Counted from the first letter of the stretch, positions 8,867-19,884 are shown. The stretch: DNA of 63,205 bases from Lachnospiraceae bacterium (GCA_021203305.1 JAJQBK010000013.1:1-63205), one strand, 5' to 3'. Translations and numbers: made by a program. The notes: generated by a model not told the origin, from the letters alone.

Positions 8867-9508
8867 TCAATCCAAAATCGCGGTGATGGCCGCGAATACA
8901 TCTTTCATATCCGCTGTGCCGTCCACGGTTCTGAGTATGCCCTTTTCCTTGTAGAAATCAATCAGCGGCCGGGTCTGTTCATGGTAAACCTTCAGGCGGT
9001 TTTTGACAGTCTCCGGCCTGTCATCATCCCTGAGAACCAACGGCTGGCCGCAGACGTCACAGACGCCTTCCTTTTTCGGCGGAATATGCTCCACATGATA
9101 GGTAGCCCCGCAGGAAAGACAGGCTCTGCGCCCGCTCATTCTCCTCACGATATTCTCATCAGGCACATCCACGTTGACAGCGTAATCAACAGCGTCTCCC
9201 AGCTTTGAGAGAGCCCTGTCCAGGACCTCCGCCTGCGGAATCGTTCGTGGAAAACCGTCCAGTACATAACCGTTTTCACAGTCCGGCTGCGCCACCCGGT
9301 CAAGCAGAATCTTCACAGTCAGCTCATCCGGAACCAGCGCTCCCTGGTCCATATATTTCTTCGCTTCCCTGCCCAGCTCAGTGCCGTTTTTAATATTGGC
9401 CCTGAAAATATCGCCGGTAGAAACGTGGGGAATCTGATATTTTTCGGCTATCATTTTGGCCTGAGTGCCCTTGCCGGCGCCCGGCGCGCCTAACATAATA
9501 ATCTTCAT
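8867..9508 (-). CDS. adk: Adenylate kinase
   Basis: Interconverts ATP + AMP and 2 ADP. 213 residues; P-loop GAPGAGKGTQA at 7-17, the AMP-binding FPRTIPQAE, and a long LID. The LID carries four Cys (CLSCG and CDVCG, about residues 127-153), so it should bind structural zinc as in many Gram-positive enzymes. Follows secY after a 184-nt gap. Confidence 0.97.
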   Translation of the reverse strand: MKIIMLGAPGAGKGTQAKMIAEKYQIPHVSTGDIFRANIKNGTELGREAKKYMDQGALVPDELTVKILLDRVAQPDCENGYVLDGFPRTIPQAEVLDRALSKLGDAVDYAVNVDVPDENIVRRMSGRRACLSCGATYHVEHIPPKKEGVCDVCGQPLVLRDDDRPETVKNRLKVYHEQTRPLIDFYKEKGILRTVDGTADMKDVFAAITAILD

Positions 9509-9692
9509 TTCCTTCTCCTCCGGTACAACGCCTTTTCCTCAGCATAAATCAGCAAAACGGACATATCCGCCGGCGCGGACGCCGCTCCATATAGATAAGA
9601 GCCGGTTATGTCCGGCATTGTATCAGCATTTCTTTTCGTAAACGCGAAATGTATCTGGACAGAAGCCCTCCGCCCAGATACCGTTTCCATAT

Positions 9693-11006
9693 TTAACTGT
9701 TTAAGAATCCTTTATAATTGCGGACAAGCATCTGAGACTCCACCTGCTCCAGGGTCTCCAGCGTCACACTTACAATAATGATTAACGACGTGCCTCCGAA
9801 GGAAACACTGGCATTGAACAGGCCCGAGAAAATATAGGGCACAATGGCTACAAAAGCCAGTCCAATCGCGCCGATAAACACAATATAGTGCAGCACATTA
9901 TTCAGATAATCCGTGGTGGGCTTGCCGGGCCGGATACCCGGAATAAAACCGCCCTGCCTCTTTATATTGTCCGCGACCATCATCGGGTTAAATGTCACCG
10001 AGGTGTAGAAATAGGCGAACCCGATAATCATAGCAACATACAGTACTACGCCGACCGAATAAACCGGGGTGCTGATACTGAACCAGTAGCTGGAGCTTAA
10101 AACCTTGATAATCTCCCCGCCCACTCCGGAAGCGGATACTCCAAAGAGCGAACAGATGATGCTCGGGGTCTGCAAAATCGTGGAGGCGAAGATGACAGGG
10201 ATAACGCCCGAGGTATTGACCTTCAGCGGGATATTGGAGCTTGCCCCGCCAACGCTTCTTCTGCCCTGTACCTTCTGCGCGTACTGAACCGGAATCTTGT
10301 GGACGCCGGAATTCAGCAATACGATAAAAGCAATAATGCCAAGGACAATCGCCGCAATGATCACTACCGCAAGAATAGCCGTCGCCGGCGCCTTGCCAAA
10401 CACAAACTGCTCCGCGAGCCCCTCGAAATCACTGGGAATGGTTGACAGAATATTGATCACCAGGACGATAGAAATGCCGTTTCCGACTCCCTTCTCCGTA
10501 ATCTGCTCGCCAACCCACATCAGGAAAGCGCTGCCTGCTGTCAATGCCACAATCACAGTGATTACATTGAAAGCGTTGTACTCTTCCAGCAGTCCCTGCC
10601 TTCCAAAGCCGACAGCCAGGGCCGTCGACTGAATCAACGCCAGCGCAACCGTCACATAGCGTGTCATCGCAGCAATCTTTTTACGTCCTTCCTCTCCGTC
10701 GCGCTGCATTTCCTCCAGCTTCGGAATCGCAATCGTCAGAAGCTGTATGATAATGGAGGACGTGATATATGGCGTAATGCTTAACGCGAGAATGGAAAAG
10801 CTGGAAAATGATCCACCGGTAAATGCATTGAAAAAGCTGAACGCGTCGCTGGTCTGTGAGGCAAACCAGGAAGCGAAATACGTCCTGTTTGTACCCGGCA
10901 CAGGCAGCTGTGACCCGAAACGGATCACAACCAGCATCATGAGCGTGTACAGAAGTCTGTTTCTGATTTCCTTAATTTTAAATGCATTTTTCAGTGTATT
11001 GAACAT
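9693..11006 (-). CDS. secY: Preprotein translocase subunit SecY
   Basis: Channel subunit of the Sec translocon in the cytoplasmic membrane. 437 residues with about ten hydrophobic segments; the plug/TM2 region SITPYITSSIIIQLLTIAIP and the C-terminal loop with GGFIPGIRPGKPT are typical. Its ATG shares one base with the rplO stop codon, giving tight coupling. The following 184-nt gap holds only a 61-codon frame of no recognisable family. Confidence 0.97.
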   Translation of the reverse strand: MFNTLKNAFKIKEIRNRLLYTLMMLVVIRFGSQLPVPGTNRTYFASWFASQTSDAFSFFNAFTGGSFSSFSILALSITPYITSSIIIQLLTIAIPKLEEMQRDGEEGRKKIAAMTRYVTVALALIQSTALAVGFGRQGLLEEYNAFNVITVIVALTAGSAFLMWVGEQITEKGVGNGISIVLVINILSTIPSDFEGLAEQFVFGKAPATAILAVVIIAAIVLGIIAFIVLLNSGVHKIPVQYAQKVQGRRSVGGASSNIPLKVNTSGVIPVIFASTILQTPSIICSLFGVSASGVGGEIIKVLSSSYWFSISTPVYSVGVVLYVAMIIGFAYFYTSVTFNPMMVADNIKRQGGFIPGIRPGKPTTDYLNNVLHYIVFIGAIGLAFVAIVPYIFSGLFNASVSFGGTSLIIIVSVTLETLEQVESQMLVRNYKGFLNS

Positions 11007-11446
11007 CAGATCACCTCGGCCGTTCCGCCAAGAGCCTCAATCTTCTCTTTCGCGGACGCGGAATACGCATTCACCTTTACCTCTAATTTCTTGGTCAGCT
11101 CACCCTTGCCAAGGATCTTTACCCCGTCGCGGGGATTTTTGATAACGCCGGTCTCCACGAGGGTATCCACATCCACCACGCTGCCGTCCTCAAATCTCTC
11201 CAGAGTGGAAAGGTTGATGGCGACGATCTCCTTGGTGTTTCTGTTGTGAAAGCCTCTCTTGGGGATACGTCTGTATAAAAGCATCTGTCCGCCTTCAAAG
11301 CCAGGTCTGGGCGCTCCGGAACGAGCCTTCTGGCCCTTGTGGCCCTTACCGGCTGTCTTGCCGTTGCCTGAACCATGTCCGCGGCCCCTTCTAAAATTAT
11401 TGCTGTGTTTGGAACCCTCTGCAGGTCTTAAATTAGATAATTCCAT
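11006..11446 (-). CDS. rplO: 50S ribosomal protein L15
   Basis: Late-assembly 23S-binding protein. 146 residues; the Gly/Lys/Arg-rich N-terminal extension ([18 protein letters not shown]) and the C-terminal [21 protein letters not shown] are canonical. Directly precedes and touches secY. Confidence 0.97.
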   Translation of the reverse strand: MELSNLRPAEGSKHSNNFRRGRGHGSGNGKTAGKGHKGQKARSGAPRPGFEGGQMLLYRRIPKRGFHNRNTKEIVAINLSTLERFEDGSVVDVDTLVETGVIKNPRDGVKILGKGELTKKLEVKVNAYSASAKEKIEALGGTAEVI

Positions 11447-11463
11447 GCTGACTCCCTCCTTCC

Positions 11464-11646
11464 CTAGGCCTCTTCTACTTCTTCGACTTTAATCAGATGT
11501 CTCACCTGCTGGATCTGGCCCCTGGTGCAGGGATTATCCGGCAGAACGATGGATTTGTTGATCTTCCGAAGCCCCATGGACTGAAGAGTCGCTCTGTTTT
11601 TCGGAACCGCTCCAATAGGAGACTTCACCAAAGTAATTTTTAACAT
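11464..11646 (-). CDS. rpmD: 50S ribosomal protein L30
   Basis: 60-residue L30, starting [21 protein letters not shown] use the ATG at 11646 because TAAGGAGGG lies just upstream; a frame extending to 11703 would overlap rpsE and adds non-homologous residues. Located between rpsE and rplO as in the usual spc order. Confidence 0.96.
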   Translation of the reverse strand: MLKITLVKSPIGAVPKNRATLQSMGLRKINKSIVLPDNPCTRGQIQQVRHLIKVEEVEEA

Positions 11647-11659
11647 TTGCCTGCCCTCC

Positions 11660-12169
11660 TTAAGCCAGTATTTCTTCGACAGATTTACCGCGCTTCTTCG
11701 CAACCTCTTCCGGGGTCTTTAACTGGCTTAAGCCCGCGATGGTTGCCAGAACGACATTGCGCTTGTTATTCGAGCCCAGGGACTTGGTACGAATATTCTG
11801 GATACCCGCCAGCTCGCATACCACACGCGCCGGGCCTCCCGCGATAATACCGGTACCTTCGGGGGCGCGCTTGAGCAAAACGCTTGCCGCGCCGTACTCT
11901 CCGATATAATCGTGAGGTATAGAATGATTCTCATCCAGCGCGATGGACACCAGCTGCTTTGTAGCGTCCTCCTTGCCCTTGCGGATTGCTTCCGGAATTT
12001 CCACGGCCTTGCCCAGGCCGGCGCCCACATGGCCATTCTTGTCGCCTACGACCACCAGCGCTGTGAAACGGGAGTTACGTCCACCCTTGACAGTCTTTGA
12101 TACACGCTTCAGAGTCACAACTTTGTCTTCAAGCTCCAACTGGCTCGGGTCAATGATTGTACGCTTCAT
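11660..12169 (-). CDS. rpsE: 30S ribosomal protein S5
   Basis: Small-subunit protein with a role in accuracy and mRNA unwinding at the entry channel. 169 residues: an N-terminal double-stranded RNA-binding fold ([17 protein letters not shown]) and a C-terminal domain with [21 protein letters not shown]. Spectinomycin-relevant loop residues are in the N-terminal half. 18 nt after rplR. Confidence 0.97.
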   Translation of the reverse strand: MKRTIIDPSQLELEDKVVTLKRVSKTVKGGRNSRFTALVVVGDKNGHVGAGLGKAVEIPEAIRKGKEDATKQLVSIALDENHSIPHDYIGEYGAASVLLKRAPEGTGIIAGGPARVVCELAGIQNIRTKSLGSNNKRNVVLATIAGLSQLKTPEEVAKKRGKSVEEILA

Positions 12170-12187
12170 GTGTTGTATCCTCCCTTC

Positions 12188-12556
12188 CTAAAATTCCAGG
12201 CCGGCTTCTCTTGCCGCCTGTGCTAACGCCGCAACCTTGCCCTGATAAATGTAGCCGCCTCTGTCAAAAATGACCTCGGTGATTCCCTTTTCCAGAGCTC
12301 TCTTTGCTACGATGGTGCCGATATATGCCGCCGCCTTAACGTCATTGGTTTTGTCAAGCTCCGCCTTGATCTCTTTCTCCACAGTAGAGGCGGAAACCAG
12401 TGTATTCTGAGCAGTGTCGTCAATGATCTGAGCATACATGTGATTGTTGCTTCTGAAAACTGCCAAACGCGGTCTGGAAGCAGTGCCGTTCAAATGGCGG
12501 CGCATTCTTCTGTGCTTTTTCGCACGAATTTCCTGTCTGGATACTTTATTAACCAT
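12188..12556 (-). CDS. rplR: 50S ribosomal protein L18
   Basis: 5S rRNA-binding protein. 122 residues; [20 protein letters not shown] and the C-terminal [20 protein letters not shown] are diagnostic. I take the ATG at 12556 (MVNKVSRQ), which sits 9-10 nt after AAGGAG; a GTG two codons upstream is too close to it. Confidence 0.96.
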   Translation of the reverse strand: MVNKVSRQEIRAKKHRRMRRHLNGTASRPRLAVFRSNNHMYAQIIDDTAQNTLVSASTVEKEIKAELDKTNDVKAAAYIGTIVAKRALEKGITEVIFDRGGYIYQGKVAALAQAAREAGLEF

Positions 12557-12573
12557 TTTCACACTCTCCTTAA

Positions 12574-13113
12574 TTATTTCTTACCGGTCTTGCCGACTTT
12601 CCGTCTGATCGTCTCATCCGCGTACTTGATGCCCTTGCCCTTGTACGGCTCAGGTCTCCTCTTATCTCTGATCTGCGCCGCAAACTGGCCGACCTTCTCC
12701 TTGTCGATGCCCTTTACGGTGATGATATTATTCTCTACAACGGTCTCAATACCCTCGGGATCAACCATTTCCACCGGATGGGAATAACCAAGGTTCAGCG
12801 TCAGCTTCTTTCCGGACTTGGACGCCCTGTAGCCCACGCCGTTGATCTCCAGCTTCTTGGCGTAGCCCTCTGTAACGCCCACAACCATATTGTGAAGCAA
12901 TGTCCTGGTCAGGCCGTGCAGGGACTTCATTTTCTTTAAGTCGTTGGGTCTTGAGACAATAATCTCAGCGCCCTCCTGTTTGATCTCCATCTCAGGCGCA
13001 AGCGCCCTTGTCAGGGTTCCCTTGGGACCTTTTACAGTCACTTTATTATTTTCTGCGATCTCCACGGTAACTCCCGCGGGGACAGCGATTGGCATTCTTC
13101 CTATACGTGACAT
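12574..13113 (-). CDS. rplF: 50S ribosomal protein L6
   Basis: Binds 23S rRNA near the sarcin-ricin loop. 179 residues made of two similar alpha/beta domains; [19 protein letters not shown] at the start and the signature [20 protein letters not shown] near the end. Lies between rpsH and rplR. Confidence 0.97.
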   Translation of the reverse strand: MSRIGRMPIAVPAGVTVEIAENNKVTVKGPKGTLTRALAPEMEIKQEGAEIIVSRPNDLKKMKSLHGLTRTLLHNMVVGVTEGYAKKLEINGVGYRASKSGKKLTLNLGYSHPVEMVDPEGIETVVENNIITVKGIDKEKVGQFAAQIRDKRRPEPYKGKGIKYADETIRRKVGKTGKK

Positions 13114-13143
13114 GCCCGTACCTCCTTGTGATAATAAATCGTC

Positions 13144-13545
13144 TTACCAGACGTACGCCAGCACCTCGCCGCCAACCTGCAGCTCTCTGGCCTTTTTGTC
13201 CGTGATCACGCCCTGGTTGGTGGATACGATGGCAATTCCCAGGCCGCCCAGCACCTTCGGCATATCCTCCTTGCCGGCGTAAATACGCAGGCCCGGTTTG
13301 GAAATTCTCTTAATGCCGCTGATCGCTCTCTCACTCTTATCCGTGCTGTATTTTAATGTGATCACAATATTCTTGAAATTGCCGTCCGGTACGACGTCAT
13401 ATTTTTTAATATATCCTTCGTCCAGCAAGATCTGCGCAATCGCAAGCTTCATCTTGGAAGACGGAATAGACACAGTGTCATGCTTCGCGGTGTTCGCGTT
13501 GCGAATTCTCGTCAGCATATCTGCTATCGGATCGCTCATACCCAT
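13144..13545 (-). CDS. rpsH: 30S ribosomal protein S8
   Basis: Central-domain 16S binder. 133 residues starting [18 protein letters not shown], preceded by AAGGAGG at 8 nt; the C-terminal signature [20 protein letters not shown] is present. In E. coli S8 represses the spc operon; no obvious S8-binding mimic is apparent here. Confidence 0.97.
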   Translation of the reverse strand: MGMSDPIADMLTRIRNANTAKHDTVSIPSSKMKLAIAQILLDEGYIKKYDVVPDGNFKNIVITLKYSTDKSERAISGIKRISKPGLRIYAGKEDMPKVLGGLGIAIVSTNQGVITDKKARELQVGGEVLAYVW

Positions 13546-13569
13546 GATTTGTTCCTCCTTAATAATTAT

Positions 13570-13755
13570 TTACCAGCTTGCTTTCTTCACGCCGGGGATC
13601 TGTCCTTTATATGCCAGCTCGCGGAAGCAGATTCTGCAGATGCCGTATTTTTTCAGGACGGAGTGCGGACGTCCGCAGATACTGCAGCGGGTATAAGCCT
13701 GCGTAGAAAATCTCGGTTTGCGCTGCTGTTTCACTTTCAAAGATGTCTTTGCCAT
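13570..13755 (-). CDS. rpsZ: 30S ribosomal protein S14 type Z
   Basis: 61-residue zinc-dependent S14. Two Cys pairs, CSIC and CRIC, about 15 residues apart ([20 protein letters not shown]), form the zinc site. This is the C-plus paralogue; a zinc-independent rpsN may exist elsewhere. Sits between rplE and rpsH. Confidence 0.97.
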   Translation of the reverse strand: MAKTSLKVKQQRKPRFSTQAYTRCSICGRPHSVLKKYGICRICFRELAYKGQIPGVKKASW

Positions 13756-13769
13756 GAATTACCTCCCTG

Positions 13770-14309
13770 TTATTTCGCAAACGGCATGTTGAACAGCTTT
13801 AACAATTCACGTGCCTCTTCATCAGTCTTTGCGGTAGTGACGATAATGATGTCCATGCCTCTTACCTTGTCAACCTTATCGTACTCGATCTCCGGGAAAA
13901 TCAGCTGCTCCTTGATGCCAAGGGCGTAATTGCCTCTCCCGTCAAAGGAATTGGGATTGACGCCTCTGAAGTCACGCACACGGGGAAGAGCCAGGTTCAC
14001 CAGCCGATCCAGAAACTCATACATTTTCTCGCCGCGCAGAGTCACCTTGCAGCCGATTGCCATGCCCTCACGAATCTTGAAGTTCGCGATGGCGTTCTTG
14101 GCTCTGGTAATTACCGCCTTCTGGCCTGTGATGGCTTCCATGTCTCTGACAGCGCCCTCTAAGGCCTTCGCATTGTCCTTCGCTTCGCCAACGCCCATGT
14201 TGACCACAATCTTATCAAGCTTCGGGACTTCCATTATATTCTTATATCCGAACTTCTTTGTCATAGCTTCGACAATCTCGTTCTGATATGTCTCCTTCAG
14301 TCTTGCCAT
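13770..14309 (-). CDS. rplE: 50S ribosomal protein L5
   Basis: 5S rRNA-binding protein contacting P-site tRNA. 179 residues; [36 protein letters not shown] and [17 protein letters not shown] match the family. 14 nt before rpsZ. Confidence 0.97.
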   Translation of the reverse strand: MARLKETYQNEIVEAMTKKFGYKNIMEVPKLDKIVVNMGVGEAKDNAKALEGAVRDMEAITGQKAVITRAKNAIANFKIREGMAIGCKVTLRGEKMYEFLDRLVNLALPRVRDFRGVNPNSFDGRGNYALGIKEQLIFPEIEYDKVDKVRGMDIIIVTTAKTDEEARELLKLFNMPFAK

Positions 14310-14333
14310 GAATTTAATCTCCTTCCTTCAGAA

Positions 14334-14639
14334 TCAGTCGATGACATCGCCGGTAGCCTTCGCAATGCGGACCTTTTTGCCGTCCTTCATGCCAAAGCCA
14401 ACTCTGGTGGGCTTTCCCTTGTAAACCAGCATAACGTTGGAGCCATCGATAGGAGCTTCCTTCTGGACAATACCGCCGTTGGGATTCGCCTGGCTGGGTT
14501 TGGTATGTCTGGAAACCACATTGACGCCCTCGACAATCACTCTGCGGGTCTTTAAATCCACGGATACCACCTTGCCCTGCTTGCCATTATCCTTGCCGGC
14601 GATCACCTGAACCGTATCACCCTTTTTAATTTTCAACAT
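14334..14639 (-). CDS. rplX: 50S ribosomal protein L24
   Basis: Assembly-initiator protein near the exit tunnel. 101 residues with an N-terminal KOW motif (KKGDTVQVIAGKDNGKQGKV) and VVSRHTKPSQANPNGGIVQK. 15 nt after rplN. Confidence 0.97.
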   Translation of the reverse strand: MLKIKKGDTVQVIAGKDNGKQGKVVSVDLKTRRVIVEGVNVVSRHTKPSQANPNGGIVQKEAPIDGSNVMLVYKGKPTRVGFGMKDGKKVRIAKATGDVID

Positions 14640-14654
14640 AATAATGGCACCTCC

Positions 14655-15023
14655 TTATAACACTTCAGGGGCCAGAGAAACGATCTTCATAAACTGTTTC
14701 TCACGCAGCTCCCTCGCCACCGGTCCAAAGATACGGGTACCCCTGGGGGTCTTGTCGTCCTTGATAATCACAGCGGCATTCTCATCAAATTTAATATAGG
14801 AACCGTCCTTACGTCTCGCGCCCTTTACAGTACGGACGACAACGGCCTTCACAACATCGCCCTTTTTCACAACACCGCCGGGTGTTGCATCCTTGACGGT
14901 AGCGACGATGATATCACCGATATTTGCATATCTCCTGGTGGAGCCGCCAGAAACTCTGATGCAGAGCAGCTCTTTGGCACCGGTGTTATCAGCAACTCTC
15001 AGTCTGCTTTCTTGCTGAATCAT
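14655..15023 (-). CDS. rplN: 50S ribosomal protein L14
   Basis: 23S-binding protein at the subunit interface. 122 residues starting [20 protein letters not shown], ending with the family motif [12 protein letters not shown]; the central [20 protein letters not shown] is typical. Confidence 0.97.
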   Translation of the reverse strand: MIQQESRLRVADNTGAKELLCIRVSGGSTRRYANIGDIIVATVKDATPGGVVKKGDVVKAVVVRTVKGARRKDGSYIKFDENAAVIIKDDKTPRGTRIFGPVARELREKQFMKIVSLAPEVL

Positions 15024-15058
15024 GCTAATTCTCCTTCCATATCTTACTGTAAATGAGC

Positions 15059-15316
15059 TTACTTCGCTCTCTCGATGATCTCAACCAGCCTCCATCTCTT
15101 TTCCTTGGAAAGAGGCCTGGTCTCCATCACTCTGACGGTATCGCCGATATTGCACTCGTTATTCTCATCATGCGCCTTCAGCTTATAGGTGCTCTTCACA
15201 ATCTTTTTGTAAAGAGGATGTCTGACACGATTCTCGATTGCGACGACGATCGTTTTATCCATCTTATTGCTGGTAACCTTACCAACACGTGTTTTTCTCA
15301 AATTTCTTTCCGCCAC
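15059..15316 (-). CDS. rpsQ: 30S ribosomal protein S17
   Basis: Early-assembly 16S binder with an OB fold. 85 residues; [20 protein letters not shown] and the C-terminal [20 protein letters not shown] are diagnostic. Lies between rpmC and rplN. Confidence 0.97.
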   Translation of the reverse strand: MAERNLRKTRVGKVTSNKMDKTIVVAIENRVRHPLYKKIVKSTYKLKAHDENNECNIGDTVRVMETRPLSKEKRWRLVEIIERAK

Positions 15317-15352
15317 GGCTTAAAATCTCCTTTCTGAAATCATACCTGCGAC

Positions 15353-15562
15353 TCACTCGGCCGTCTTTGCCTTCTGGGTAAGCACCGTCTGGATGCGGGC
15401 GATGTTCTTGCGAACCTCCCTGATCCTCGCCGTGTTATCCAGCTGATTGGTCGCATTCTGGAATCTCAAATTGAAAAGCTCCTTTTTCGCCGCTGTCAAA
15501 TCCTTCTGAAGCTCCGCGGGGGTCTTCCCGTTTAATTCATCAATATATTTCTTACTCTTCAT
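15353..15562 (-). CDS. rpmC: 50S ribosomal protein L29
   Basis: Tunnel-exit protein that docks trigger factor and SRP. 69 residues, two helices: [18 protein letters not shown], then [21 protein letters not shown] use the ATG at 15562, about 8 nt after AAGGCGG; a GTG three codons upstream is possible. It overlaps the rplP end by 11 nt. Confidence 0.95.
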   Translation of the reverse strand: MKSKKYIDELNGKTPAELQKDLTAAKKELFNLRFQNATNQLDNTARIREVRKNIARIQTVLTQKAKTAE

Positions 15563-15989
15563 TTGATACACCGCCTTCCAGATCCGCCTTGGAAACGATC
15601 TTGCACTTGCAGGGGAGCTTGTGCATCGCCAGGCGCATGGCCTCCTTTGCCGTCTCCTCCGGTACGCCGCCGACCTCGAACAGTACGCGGTCCGGCTTGA
15701 CTACCGCTACCCAGTACTCCACGCTGCCCTTACCTTTACCCATACGGGTCTCAGCAGGCGTAGCTGTTACCGGCTTGTCAGGGAAAATCTTGATCCAGAC
15801 CTTTCCCGCACGCTTCATATAACGGGTTGCCGCCACACGGGCAGCCTCAATCTGATTGGCCTTGATCCAGCAGGGCTCCACCGCCACCAGGCCGTAATCG
15901 CCGTAGGTGATTGTGTTGCCTCTGGTCGCTCTGCCGTGCATGGAACCGCGGAATTGTTTACGATGTTTCACTCTTTTTGGCATTAACAT
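15552..15989 (-). CDS. rplP: 50S ribosomal protein L16
   Basis: Organises the A-site side of the large subunit. 145 residues; [19 protein letters not shown], then [20 protein letters not shown] and [18 protein letters not shown]. It begins 2 nt after the rpsC stop and runs into rpmC. Confidence 0.97.
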   Translation of the reverse strand: MLMPKRVKHRKQFRGSMHGRATRGNTITYGDYGLVAVEPCWIKANQIEAARVAATRYMKRAGKVWIKIFPDKPVTATPAETRMGKGKGSVEYWVAVVKPDRVLFEVGGVPEETAKEAMRLAMHKLPCKCKIVSKADLEGGVSNEE

Positions 15990-15991
15990 AA

Positions 15992-16648
15992 TTACTTATC
16001 GCTCCCTTCCCTGTTTCCTTTTTCCGGCAGTATTTCGCCCTTGTAAATCCATACCTTCACACCGACCTTGCCGTAGGTGGTATCCGCCTCCGCAAAGCCG
16101 TAATCAATATCCGCTCTCAGAGTCTGAAGCGGAATGGTGCCCTCGCTGTAGAACTCTCTGCGCGCGATGTCCGCGCCGCCCAGACGTCCGGATGCGGAGC
16201 ACTTAATGCCAAGTGCGCCGGACTTCATGGTTCTGCTCATGCAGGACTTCATGGCACGCCTGTAGGACACACGGTTTTCCAGCTGCTGCGCGATATTCTC
16301 CGCCACCAGCTGCGCGTCCTTGTCAGGCCTCTTGATCTCCTTGATGTCAATCAGAACCTTCTTGCCGGTCAGCTTGCCAAGCTCCTGCCTGGTAACCTCG
16401 ATCTCCGCGCCGCCCTTGCCGATGACAACGCCCGGTTTCGCTGTATAAAGAGTAACCTTTGCTCTCTCGGCCGCTCTCTCTATCTCGATTTTGGAGACGC
16501 CCGCGCTGTATAACTTCTTCTTCAGGAACTTCCTGATCTCATAGTCTTCCTTTAAATACTCAGGGAACTTTTTATCAGCGTACCACCTGGAATCCCAATC
16601 TTTTATGATACCTACTCTCAGGCCATGAGGATTAACTTTCTGTCCCAT
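15992..16648 (-). CDS. rpsC: 30S ribosomal protein S3
   Basis: Head protein lining the mRNA entry pore, with helicase activity in S3/S4/S5. 218 residues: [20 protein letters not shown], a KH domain with [12 protein letters not shown] around residue 80, and the C-terminal [20 protein letters not shown]. 21 nt after rplV. Confidence 0.97.
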   Translation of the reverse strand: MGQKVNPHGLRVGIIKDWDSRWYADKKFPEYLKEDYEIRKFLKKKLYSAGVSKIEIERAAERAKVTLYTAKPGVVIGKGGAEIEVTRQELGKLTGKKVLIDIKEIKRPDKDAQLVAENIAQQLENRVSYRRAMKSCMSRTMKSGALGIKCSASGRLGGADIARREFYSEGTIPLQTLRADIDYGFAEADTTYGKVGVKVWIYKGEILPEKGNREGSDK

Positions 16649-16669
16649 TTGATTCTCCTTTCAACAGTC

Positions 16670-17056
16670 CTATCTTTCATCGAGAATGATAGTAATGTGG
16701 CTCGTTCTCTTCTCAATCCTGTACGCTCTGCCCTGTGCGCGGGGTCTGATGCGCTTCATGATTGCCGCCTGACCTGCGTAGCACTCTGCGACATAAAGAT
16801 TGTCACGGTTTAATCCGTTGTTGGTCTCAGCGTTCGCGATTGCCGATTCCAGTAATTTTTTGGTAATGCTGGCCGCATATCTGGGGCTGTAGGTGAGGAT
16901 GGCCAGTGCGGTATCCACATCCTTGCCTCTGATTGCGTCAAGCACAAAACATGCTTTCTGAACAGACACTCTGGCGTAAGACAGCTTAGCCGAAGGTCTG
17001 GTATCTTTCTGAGCGTTTCTCTCTCTCTTAATCTGAGATCTATGTCCTTTTGCCAT
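16670..17056 (-). CDS. rplV: 50S ribosomal protein L22
   Basis: Lines the exit tunnel; its beta-hairpin is the site of macrolide contacts. 128 residues; ARVSVQKACFVLDAIRGKDV, the loop AIMKRIRPRAQGRAYRIEKR and THITIILDE-like end are typical. Confidence 0.97.
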   Translation of the reverse strand: MAKGHRSQIKRERNAQKDTRPSAKLSYARVSVQKACFVLDAIRGKDVDTALAILTYSPRYAASITKKLLESAIANAETNNGLNRDNLYVAECYAGQAAIMKRIRPRAQGRAYRIEKRTSHITIILDER

Positions 17057-17094
17057 AGATATAGCCTCCTTTCAATCCCTTCTGGGACGCCGTC

Positions 17095-17376
17095 TTATCT
17101 TACCTTGGACTTTTTCTCGTCCTTGCCATGTCCTCTGAACGTTCTGGTCGCCACGAACTCTCCCAGCTTATGGCCAACCATATCCTCGGTGACATATACC
17201 GGAATATGCTGCTTTCCATTGTGAACCGCGAAGGTATGCCCAACAAAGGACGGGAAAATTGTAGAGCGGCGGGACCAGGTCTTGATAACCTGCTTCTGAC
17301 CGGACGCGTTCAGCGCATCCACCTTTTTCAGCAGGCTCGCGTCTGCGAATGGTCCTTTTTTCAATGATCTTGCCAT
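17095..17376 (-). CDS. rpsS: 30S ribosomal protein S19
   Basis: Head protein that pairs with S13. 93 residues: [40 protein letters not shown] and [20 protein letters not shown]. Lies between rplB and rplV with short gaps of about 20 and 38 nt. Confidence 0.97.
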   Translation of the reverse strand: MARSLKKGPFADASLLKKVDALNASGQKQVIKTWSRRSTIFPSFVGHTFAVHNGKQHIPVYVTEDMVGHKLGEFVATRTFRGHGKDEKKSKVR

Positions 17377-17394
17377 TTTTATCTTCCTCCTGAA

Positions 17395-18237
17395 TTACTT
17401 GATCGCCCTGCCGTCGCGGCGTCTCACGATCAGCTTGTTGGACTGCTTCTTCTTTTTGCGGGTCTTTAAGCCGAGAGCCGGTTTGCCCCAGGGGGTACTC
17501 GGCCCCGGACGTCCGACAGGTGCTCTGCCCTCGCCGCCGCCGTGCGGGTGATCGTTCGGGTTCATAACAGAACCGCGGACCGTGGGACGGATACCCATGT
17601 GGCGCTTGCGTCCGGCGCTTCCGATCTTGATCAGATTGTGGTCGCCGTTGCCGACCTCGCCGATGGTGGCTCTGCAGTTTAACGGCACCATTCTCATCTC
17701 TCCGGAGGGAAGTCTTAAGGTGGCGTACTTGCCTTCCTTGGCCATCAGCTGGGCGCTGTTGCCTGCGGAGCGGGCCAGCTGTCCGCCCTTGCCGGGGTAC
17801 AGCTCAATATTGTGAATCTGGGTACCAATCGGAATATTGGCAAGCGGCAGGCAGTTGCCGATACGTGCCTCAGCCTCCGGGCCGTTCATCACCTTCATGC
17901 CGTCGGTCAGTCCCTTCGGCGCCAGGATATAGGCCTTCTCGCCGTCCGCGTAGCAGATCAGCGCGATGTTGGCGCTTCTGTTGGGATCGTACTCAATGCC
18001 GATTACCTTTGCCGGAATGCCGTCCTTGTTTCTCTTGAAATCGATGATCCTGTATCTTCTCTTCTCGCCGCCGCCGCGGTGCCTTACTGTGATCTTCCCC
18101 TGGTTGTTGCGGCCGGAATTCTTCTTCACCGCTCTGGTAAGGGACTTCTCAGGAGTCTTTTTCGTGATCTCCGCGAAATCAGAGCCGGTCATATTTCTCC
18201 TGGAAGGGGTATATGGGTTATATGTCTTGATTCCCAT
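17395..18237 (-). CDS. rplB: 50S ribosomal protein L2
   Basis: Essential for subunit association and peptidyl-transferase centre assembly. 280 residues; N-terminal OB-like RNA-binding domain with [20 protein letters not shown], and the C-terminal signature [20 protein letters not shown], including the conserved His near the active site. Confidence 0.97.
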   Translation of the reverse strand: MGIKTYNPYTPSRRNMTGSDFAEITKKTPEKSLTRAVKKNSGRNNQGKITVRHRGGGEKRRYRIIDFKRNKDGIPAKVIGIEYDPNRSANIALICYADGEKAYILAPKGLTDGMKVMNGPEAEARIGNCLPLANIPIGTQIHNIELYPGKGGQLARSAGNSAQLMAKEGKYATLRLPSGEMRMVPLNCRATIGEVGNGDHNLIKIGSAGRKRHMGIRPTVRGSVMNPNDHPHGGGEGRAPVGRPGPSTPWGKPALGLKTRKKKKQSNKLIVRRRDGRAIK

Positions 18238-18257
18238 GTTATCATTCTCCTTTCGAT

Positions 18258-18557
18258 TTACAGACCCGCAAAGATCTCGATGTCCTTGCTGTCCTCAGTC
18301 AGCCAGACAATCGCCTTCTTCTTCGCAGAGGTTTTGCCTGTCACCATGCCTCTTCTCTTATTCTTGCCGAGACAGTTCATGGTATTGACCTTTTTGACCT
18401 TGACGCCGTCGAACATCTTCTCGACAGCCTCCTTGATCATAATCTTATTTGCTTCCGGGTGTACGTAAAACGTGTATTTTTTCTCGCTCATGCCGTTCAT
18501 GGACTTCTCAGTCACTACCGGTTTGAGGATAACGTCATAATACTGAATATTGGCCAT
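18258..18557 (-). CDS. rplW: 50S ribosomal protein L23
   Basis: Tunnel-exit docking protein for trigger factor and SRP. 99 residues; [20 protein letters not shown] and [20 protein letters not shown] are diagnostic. Its start shares one base with the rplD stop. Confidence 0.97.
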   Translation of the reverse strand: MANIQYYDVILKPVVTEKSMNGMSEKKYTFYVHPEANKIMIKEAVEKMFDGVKVKKVNTMNCLGKNKRRGMVTGKTSAKKKAIVWLTEDSKDIEIFAGL

Positions 18558-19177
18558 TATGCGAATACCTCCTCAATTTTTGCCACAGCTCCCTTTGTCA
18601 GGACAACCTTTTTCGCCTTCACAATGTCATAGGTGCACAGGCTGTTCGTCAGAGTCGTCTGGATACCGGCCACGTTTCTCGCGCTCATGACAACCTTCGG
18701 ATCATTCTCATCCAGCACAACCAGGCCCTTCTCCACCTTTAAATTATTCATGACCTTCACAAAGGCCTTTGTCTTAATCTCGTCAAATTTCAGCTCGTCG
18801 ACCACAACCAGCTTTCCGCTTGCCACCGCGTCGCTCAGAGCGCTTTTCAGAGCCGCTCTCTTTTCCTTCTTGTTCATCTTGAAGCTGTAATCCCTGGGAA
18901 CAGGCGCGAACACAACGCCGCCGCCCTTCCACTGGGGTGCCCGGGTGGAACCCTGTCTCGCGTGGCCGGTTCCCTTCTGCCTCCACGGCTTCCTGCCGCC
19001 GCCGCTGACCTCGGAGCGGGTCTTTGCCTTCTGCGTGCCCTGACGGTTGTCAGCAAGATACTGCACGACAGACAGGTGTACCAGGTGCTCATTGACAGGT
19101 ACGCCGAACACTGCGTCATTTAACTCCAGTGTGCCGACCTGTTCGCCTTCCATATTATAAACAGATACGTTTGCCAT
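18557..19177 (-). CDS. rplD: 50S ribosomal protein L4
   Basis: Tunnel-lining protein with a long RNA-binding loop ([20 protein letters not shown]). 206 residues. In E. coli L4 also represses its own operon through the S10 leader. Whether that applies here is unknown, but the transcript does begin with a structured leader of about 280 nt (20269-20552). Confidence 0.97.
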   Translation of the reverse strand: MANVSVYNMEGEQVGTLELNDAVFGVPVNEHLVHLSVVQYLADNRQGTQKAKTRSEVSGGGRKPWRQKGTGHARQGSTRAPQWKGGGVVFAPVPRDYSFKMNKKEKRAALKSALSDAVASGKLVVVDELKFDEIKTKAFVKVMNNLKVEKGLVVLDENDPKVVMSARNVAGIQTTLTNSLCTYDIVKAKKVVLTKGAVAKIEEVFA

Positions 19178-19200
19178 CTGAATGTCCTCCTTTCAACCGA

Positions 19201-19884
19201 TTAAGCCTCGACCTTGACGGTCTCTTTGATCTTGACCAGACCCTTCTTGGGACCGGGAACGGAGCCCTTCACCAGCAGCAGGTTCTGTTCTGCGTCTACT
19301 CTCACTACGGTCAGGTTCTGCACGGTCACCGTCACGCAGCCCATGTGTCCGGGCATTCCCTTGCCCTTGAACACGCGGCCCGGCGTGGTGGCGGAGCCAT
19401 TGGAGCCCTGATGGCGGTGGAACTTGGAGCCGTGAGCCATGGGGCCTCTGTGCTGGCCATGTCTCTTGATGGCGCCCTGGAAGCCCTTGCCCTTGCTGAT
19501 GGCAGTCGCGTCTATGTGATCGCCCACCGCGAAGATATCCGCTTTGATCTCCGCGCCCAGGGCATAATCCTCAGCGTTCTCAAACTTAAACTCTCTGACA
19601 TATCTCTTGGATGTCACGCCCGCTTTCGCGAAATGTCCCTGCAGCGGCTTGTTCACTCCATGTCTGTGAACCACTTCCTTCTTGCCGCTTCTGTCCTTGA
19701 TATTCTGCTTTTCCTTCTTGTCAACAAAGCCAAGCTGTACCGCGGAATAACCGTCCTTCTCCACAGTCTTGACCTGGGTGACGTAGCAGGGGCCCGCCTG
19801 AAGTACAGTTACGGGAATGAGGGAACCGTCTTCGGCAAAAATCTGGGTCATGCCGATTTTTGTTGCTAAAATGCCTTTTTTCAT
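19201..19884 (-). CDS. rplC: 50S ribosomal protein L3
   Basis: Early 23S binder whose loop reaches the peptidyl-transferase centre. 227 residues; [20 protein letters not shown], the [13 protein letters not shown] region, and [15 protein letters not shown]. Somewhat longer than the usual ~210, with the extra residues spread over a Lys-rich segment near 65-75 and the C-terminal tail. Confidence 0.97.
   Translation of the reverse strand: MKKGILATKIGMTQIFAEDGSLIPVTVLQAGPCYVTQVKTVEKDGYSAVQLGFVDKKEKQNIKDRSGKKEVVHRHGVNKPLQGHFAKAGVTSKRYVREFKFENAEDYALGAEIKADIFAVGDHIDATAISKGKGFQGAIKRHGQHRGPMAHGSKFHRHQGSNGSATTPGRVFKGKGMPGHMGCVTVTVQNLTVVRVDAEQNLLLVKGSVPGPKKGLVKIKETVKVEA

Noticed and set aside
9505-9690. 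61-codon frame between secY and adk
   Set aside because: No family resemblance, no clear RBS, and the gap has a GCCGG dyad that explains the lack of stops as chance.
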